DNA from: Kineosporia sp. NBRC 101731 | GTDB taxonomy: Bacteria; Actinomycetota; Actinomycetes; Actinomycetales; Kineosporiaceae | Length of the DNA stretch: 64,000 nt | NCBI RefSeq assembly: GCF_030269305.1 | Contig: NZ_BSTC01000018.1 | Span: 50,484-114,483, forward strand | Direction of reading: 5' to 3' | Shown here: positions 60,325 to 64,000 of the stretch, piece by piece | Position numbering within the stretch: position 1 is the stretch's first letter | Layout: the number at the start of each line of letters is the position of its first letter | The notes under the pieces: model-generated | Told to the model about the DNA's origin: nothing | The model's input: the letters and a program-made list of their open reading frames with translations, nothing else | Databases searched by the model: none | Position numbers and translations under genes: made by a program

Positions 60325-61518
60325 ATGTCACCTCCGGTTGCGCCGGTCAGGCAAGACTGGATGCGCGAGCACAACCTCTCTCTCACCCTTTCCGCCGTGC
60401 TGGATGCCTCCGAGCCGGTGTCGCGGGCCCAGGTCGCCGCCCGCACCGGTCTCTCCCGGGCCGCGGTGACCAACCTCGTCGACCGTCTGGTGGAGGCCGG
60501 CCTGGTGCGTGAACTCGCACCGGTGGCGCTCCAGCGTGGCCGTCCGTCGGTTCCCCTGGTGCCCGTCGCCCGCACCGTCGCGGCGCTCGGTCTCGAGGTC
60601 AACGTCGACTACCTGGGGGTGCGGGCCGTCGACCTGACCGGTGAGGTGATCGCCGAGCAGGTGCTGCACGCCGACCTGCGCGGCTCGGAGCCGGCCGTGG
60701 TCGCCGCCCGGCTGGGACGGGTGACGGGGGAGGTGCGCTCCCGGGCGGTCGCTCTGGGGGCGCGGATCGCCGGTTCGACGCTCGCGCTGCCGGGTCTGCT
60801 CGACTCCTCGTCGGTGCTGCGGACCGCGCCCAACCTGGGTTGGCGCGATCTGGACGCGATCGGGCTGCTCCCCGCCGAACTCGTCGGTGGTGCAGTCGGT
60901 TTCACTGTGGCCAACGAGGCCGACCTGGCGGCCCGGGCGGAGATCCGGGCCCGTCGGTCGGAAGACGGAAGGCCGAGCTTCTTCTACGTTTCCGGGGAGA
61001 TCGGGATCGGTGGGGCGCGGGTGCTGGGCGGTGCCCTGAGCGCCGGGAGCCACGGCTGGGCCGGTGAGGTGGGGCACGTGGTGGTCGGTTCCTCGCCGAC
61101 CGCACCGAGCGTGCTGACCCGTCTGGAAGACGTGGCCGGCCAGCGGGCCCTGATCCGGAACGCACAGCTGCCGGAAGACGCGCCCTTCAGCGATCTGCTG
61201 GAGGCGGTCGCGCAGGGTTCCCCGGCGGCGGTGGCCGCGGTGCGGCAGGCGGGCCGGGCTCTCGGTATCGCGCTGGCCGCCGTGGCCCACATCTCCGACA
61301 TCGACGAGGCGGTGCTGGGCGGCACGTTCGCAGCCCTCTTCGACACCGTCGCCGGGCCGGTCGAGGCGGCGCTGGCCGAGTTGGTGGTGTTCAGCGACTG
61401 GGTGCCGGTCGCCGTGACCCGGGCCCGGGCCGGGGATTACGCGGCCATGACCGGGGCGGCCCACACCGTCATCGACCGTCTGGTGGCCCGGCCCAGCGTG
61501 TGGCTGACAGCGTCATGA
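60325..61518 (+). CDS. ROK-family transcriptional regulator (XylR-like)
   Basis: A 397-residue repressor. The N-terminal winged HTH is at about 18-70 (VSRAQVAARTGLSRAAVTNL). The ROK domain follows. The usual zinc motif with three Cys (CGCxGCxE) is missing: after GWAGEVGHVVVG the sequence runs SSPTAPSVLTRLEDVAG without Cys. Position opposite xylA, with an AT-rich 80-base spacer (ATTTAATCTACG, TTTATCCATAG), suggests control of xylose use. Confidence 0.9.
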   Translation: MSPPVAPVRQDWMREHNLSLTLSAVLDASEPVSRAQVAARTGLSRAAVTNLVDRLVEAGLVRELAPVALQRGRPSVPLVPVARTVAALGLEVNVDYLGVRAVDLTGEVIAEQVLHADLRGSEPAVVAARLGRVTGEVRSRAVALGARIAGSTLALPGLLDSSSVLRTAPNLGWRDLDAIGLLPAELVGGAVGFTVANEADLAARAEIRARRSEDGRPSFFYVSGEIGIGGARVLGGALSAGSHGWAGEVGHVVVGSSPTAPSVLTRLEDVAGQRALIRNAQLPEDAPFSDLLEAVAQGSPAAVAAVRQAGRALGIALAAVAHISDIDEAVLGGTFAALFDTVAGPVEAALAELVVFSDWVPVAVTRARAGDYAAMTGAAHTVIDRLVARPSVWLTAS

Positions 61519-61966
61519 GCACACCGATCACCGCGCCGCCGAGATTGAGCAGGACGTCGTCGGTGGACGCGACCCGGCCCTGACGATCGACGTACTGATA
61601 GAGCTCGATGGCGAAGGAGAATCCGCCGGAGAGCGCGAGGGCCGGGAACAGACGGCGTGACAGCAGGTACACCAGCGCCCCGACCGGGACGAACATCAGC
61701 AGGTTGCCCAGGATCTCGGTATCGGTGCGGGCATGCCCGCCGAAGGTGCTGAACGGTGCCCGGTCCCAGTAAGGGGCGATCTGGGGATCGGTGCCCGGCA
61801 CCGTGAGGGCCAGGTCGCCCAGCACGACGAGCGCCAGCAGGATCACCGGGCCCCGGCCGGCGCGGGTGACGTGCCAGTGGCGGAGCAGGCAGGCGACCGC
61901 GACCAGGACGATCAGCGTGATCAGGGCCATGAAACCGGTCGAATGGGGAATGAGGCCGCGCAGCAC
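61469..61966 (-). CDS. VanZ-like membrane protein
   Basis: A 165-residue protein with four to five membrane helices. The conserved VanZ features are TEILGNLLMFVPVGALVYLL and ASTDDVLLNLGGAVIGVL. VanZ itself gives low teicoplanin resistance, but most members have no known role. The GTG start has only a weak ribosome site. The 3' end overlaps the convergent ROK gene by 50 bases. Confidence 0.85.
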   Translation of the reverse strand: MLRGLIPHSTGFMALITLIVLVAVACLLRHWHVTRAGRGPVILLALVVLGDLALTVPGTDPQIAPYWDRAPFSTFGGHARTDTEILGNLLMFVPVGALVYLLSRRLFPALALSGGFSFAIELYQYVDRQGRVASTDDVLLNLGGAVIGVLMTLSATRWAGPPDGR

Positions 61967-62097
61967 CGGCCAACTCTATGGGGCCGGACCGGCCTGAGGT
62001 GAAGAGCCGGGAAGGTAGATGATCACCGACCCGGCTCAAGCACCGTCCGCCTGACGTCGACCGTTCCGGCACAGGCAGGCACGACGGAGGAGGCACG

Positions 62098-64000
62098 GTG
62101 TCGAACACCAGTGAGGTCGACCAGGAGGCACTGGCGGAACTCGCGGAACTGCGGAGCCAGGTGGAGGCCTTCGGGCGGGGGCAGGCCCGGGCCGAGTACG
62201 ACCTCGACGGCATGGTGCTCACGGTGAACGAGCAGTTCGCCGAACTGGCCGGGTATGCGGCGGGCGATCTGGTCGGGCGTCACCACAGTTCACTGGTGCC
62301 GGCCGAAGTGGTGGCGTCGCCGGAGTACGAGCAGTTGTGGGCAGAGCTGCGGGCCGGTGGGAACCCCTACGGTGAGTTCCGCCGGGTCTGGCAGGGTAAG
62401 CGGGACCTGTGGATCCGGTCGACCTGGACCCCGGTGGTCAATGCGGCCGGCGAGGTGGTCAAGGTGATCGAGTACGCGCTCGACATCACCGCGGCCAAGC
62501 GGGTTGCGGCCGATGCCGCGGGAAAGATCGCTGCGATCAGTCGATCCCAGGCCGTGATCGAGTTCGACCTGAGTGGCGTGGCGATCGCGGTCAACGAGAA
62601 CTTCCTCAAGGTGATGGGTTACGCCCGCGAGGAGGTGGTAGGCCGGCACCACAGTCTGTTCGTGCTGCCCGACGAGGCGCGGTCAGCTGCCTACCGGCAG
62701 TTCTGGCTGCGGCTCGGAGAGGGCGAGTTCGTCGCCGGGGAGTTCCACCGGGTGGGCAAGGGCGGTCGCGGGGTCTGGTTGCAGGCCGTATACAATCCGA
62801 TTCTCGATATTGACGGAAAACCTTGCAAGGTAGTTTCTTTTGCTGTTGACGTGACCGAGGCCAAGCTCCGCAACGCCGACTTCGAGGGCAGGGTGGCCGC
62901 GATCGACCGCTCGCAGGCGGTCATCGAGTTCGACCTGAACGGCATCGTCCGGGTCGCGAACGACAACTTTCTCCAGACGATGGGTTACGACCGCAGTGAG
63001 GTGGTCGGCAGGCACCACAGCATGTTCGTTCTCCCGGGCAAGGAGAAGTCTGAGGAGTACCAGAATTTCTGGCGGCACCTGCGGGAGGGGGAGTTCAGCT
63101 CCGGGGAGTTCCACCGGGTGGCCCGGGGCGGTCGGGACGTGTGGCTGCAGGCCGTGTACAGCCCGATCCTCGACCTTGACGGAAAGCCCTGGAAGATCGT
63201 CAAGTTTGCCGTCGACATCACGGCGGCCAACGCCCGCAATGCCGACTCCGCGAGCAAGATCGACGCGATCGGCCGGTCCGAGGCCGTCGTCGAGTTCGAC
63301 CTCGAGGGTGTGGTGCTCGACGCCAACGCGATCTTCTGCAACCTGCTCGGGTACCAGCGGGAAGAGATCGTCGGGCGCCACCACCGGTTGCTCGTGAAGC
63401 CGGAGGAGGCGAGCAGCACCGGGTACCAGAAGTTCTGGGACAAGCTGTCCCGGGGCGAGCACGAATCCGGAGAGTACCTGCGGGTGGGTAAGAACGGGCG
63501 TGAGCTGTGGATCCGGGCGACGTACAGTCCGGTGCTGACCGCTGAGGGAGAGCCTTTCAAGGTGGTGAAGTTCGCCTCCGACGTGACGGGTGAGAAGCTG
63601 CGGAACGCCGATTATGCCGGTCGGGTGGCGGCTCTGGACCGGTCTCAGGCGGTGATCGAGTTCGATCTCAATGGGAATATTCTCACGGCCAACGACAACT
63701 TTCTCAAGACTCTGGGCTATACGCAGAACGAGATTGTCGGGCAGCATCACAGCATCTTCTGCACGCAGGAGTATGTGCTCTCGGAGGAGTACCGCGACTT
63801 CTGGTTGCGCCTGCAGCGAGGCGAATTCCGGGCCGGCCGGTTCCACCGTCTGGGAAAGTTCGGCCGAAACGTTTGGATCCAGGCGAGTTACAATCCGATT
63901 CTCGACCTCGCGGGTAAGCCGGTGAAGGTGATCAAGTATGCGTACGACATCACCGAGCAGGTGCAGCTGGAGCAGCGGCTGAACGCCAAGGCGGAGTCGA
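62098..64000 (+). CDS. Multi-PAS methyl-accepting chemotaxis-type protein, 5' part
   Basis: The open frame starts at GTG 62098, with GGAGGAG five bases before it, and runs off the window end (634 codons seen). It encodes at least five tandem PAS domains of about 120 residues. Each has the pattern QAVIEFDL-(N/S)-G, VGRHHS, EFHR-x-GKxGR, LW(I/L)QA-x-YNP. They are cytoplasmic, with no membrane segment. The last residues, QLEQRLNAKAES, look like the start of the coiled coil that leads to a chemoreceptor signalling domain. PAS may bind heme, flavin or small ligands. A PAS-only sensor or kinase is possible if the missing end differs. Confidence 0.8.
   Translation, partial: MSNTSEVDQEALAELAELRSQVEAFGRGQARAEYDLDGMVLTVNEQFAELAGYAAGDLVGRHHSSLVPAEVVASPEYEQLWAELRAGGNPYGEFRRVWQGKRDLWIRSTWTPVVNAAGEVVKVIEYALDITAAKRVAADAAGKIAAISRSQAVIEFDLSGVAIAVNENFLKVMGYAREEVVGRHHSLFVLPDEARSAAYRQFWLRLGEGEFVAGEFHRVGKGGRGVWLQAVYNPILDIDGKPCKVVSFAVDVTEAKLRNADFEGRVAAIDRSQAVIEFDLNGIVRVANDNFLQTMGYDRSEVVGRHHSMFVLPGKEKSEEYQNFWRHLREGEFSSGEFHRVARGGRDVWLQAVYSPILDLDGKPWKIVKFAVDITAANARNADSASKIDAIGRSEAVVEFDLEGVVLDANAIFCNLLGYQREEIVGRHHRLLVKPEEASSTGYQKFWDKLSRGEHESGEYLRVGKNGRELWIRATYSPVLTAEGEPFKVVKFASDVTGEKLRNADYAGRVAALDRSQAVIEFDLNGNILTANDNFLKTLGYTQNEIVGQHHSIFCTQEYVLSEEYRDFWLRLQRGEFRAGRFHRLGKFGRNVWIQASYNPILDLAGKPVKVIKYAYDITEQVQLEQRLNAKAES

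Overview
The window reads as chromosome of a high-GC actinobacterium. Codons are strongly G/C in third position, GTG and TTG starts are common, a complete conservon (histidine kinase-like, roadblock, DUF742, Rab-like GTPase, P450s) is present, and the class Ib ribonucleotide reductase carries a B12 riboswitch. Two chemoreceptor genes, one behind a CTCA-N16-GCCGAA box like that of FliA-type sigma factors in motile-spored actinomycetes, point to a filamentous or sporangial organism with motile cells. A Kineosporia-like genus is my best guess and is inference only. I see no prophage, transposase or CRISPR array.

Layout. 0-4.7 kb: end of a monosaccharide ABC transporter (ATPase, permease with an odd repeat-rich N-terminus), a LacI regulator, and a divergent S4 RNA-binding protein. 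4.8-10.3 kb: conservon cvnA-B-C-D plus two P450s, the first lacking the K-helix ExxR. 10.3-14.2 kb: a family-11 rhamnogalacturonan lyase followed by an unusual sigma factor fused to a zinc anti-sigma-like motif, a membrane segment and two DUF1566 domains. 14.7-16.6 kb: copper LPMO (AA10), a translationally coupled DUF305 lipoprotein, and a small anchored carbohydrate-binding-like protein. 16.7-20.2 kb: an APH-type kinase divergent from a short UvrA paralogue. 20.2-23.0 kb: four signalling genes (ANTAR, two GAF-ANTAR, a degenerate GGDEF-like protein). 23.2-26.2 kb: TetR/DoxX pair and a luciferase-like monooxygenase with an F420:NADP oxidoreductase-like partner. 26.4-28.8 kb: soluble GAF-GAF chemoreceptor and beta-carbonic anhydrase.

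28.8-32.6 kb is the most accessory-looking stretch: small unknown genes, a DUF397-like gene, a hipBA-type pair behind an AT-rich 36-bp dyad, tRNA-Ala(CGC), and a decayed paaK remnant. 32.9-35.3 kb: Ser/Thr kinase with lectin-like C-terminus, and a GNAT acetyltransferase. 35.3-40.6 kb: nrdHIEF-mntH on the minus strand, preceded by paired NrdR-like boxes and a cobalamin riboswitch. 40.8 kb: CapA-like lipoprotein. 41.9-49.7 kb: phenylacetate degradation cluster (paaG-like, paaZ, divergent paaABCDE-I, TetR regulator), peppered with a palindromic repeat that in one place supplies a gene's RBS and start codon. 49.8-51.6 kb: ECF42 sigma factor with its DGPF/YCII partner and a matching promoter. 51.6-56.4 kb: amino-acid permease, a second ECF factor behind a large dyad, alpha/beta hydrolase, CDF metal transporter. 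57-64 kb: secreted GH26-type mannanase, small membrane protein, xylose isomerase divergent from a ROK regulator, VanZ-like protein, and the start of a multi-PAS chemoreceptor running off the end.

The genes fit a plant-litter or soil lifestyle: breakdown of pectin, mannan, chitin or cellulose and xylose, aromatic catabolism through phenylacetyl-CoA, oxygen- and metal-dependent choice of ribonucleotide reductase, and extensive one-protein and ECF-type signalling.
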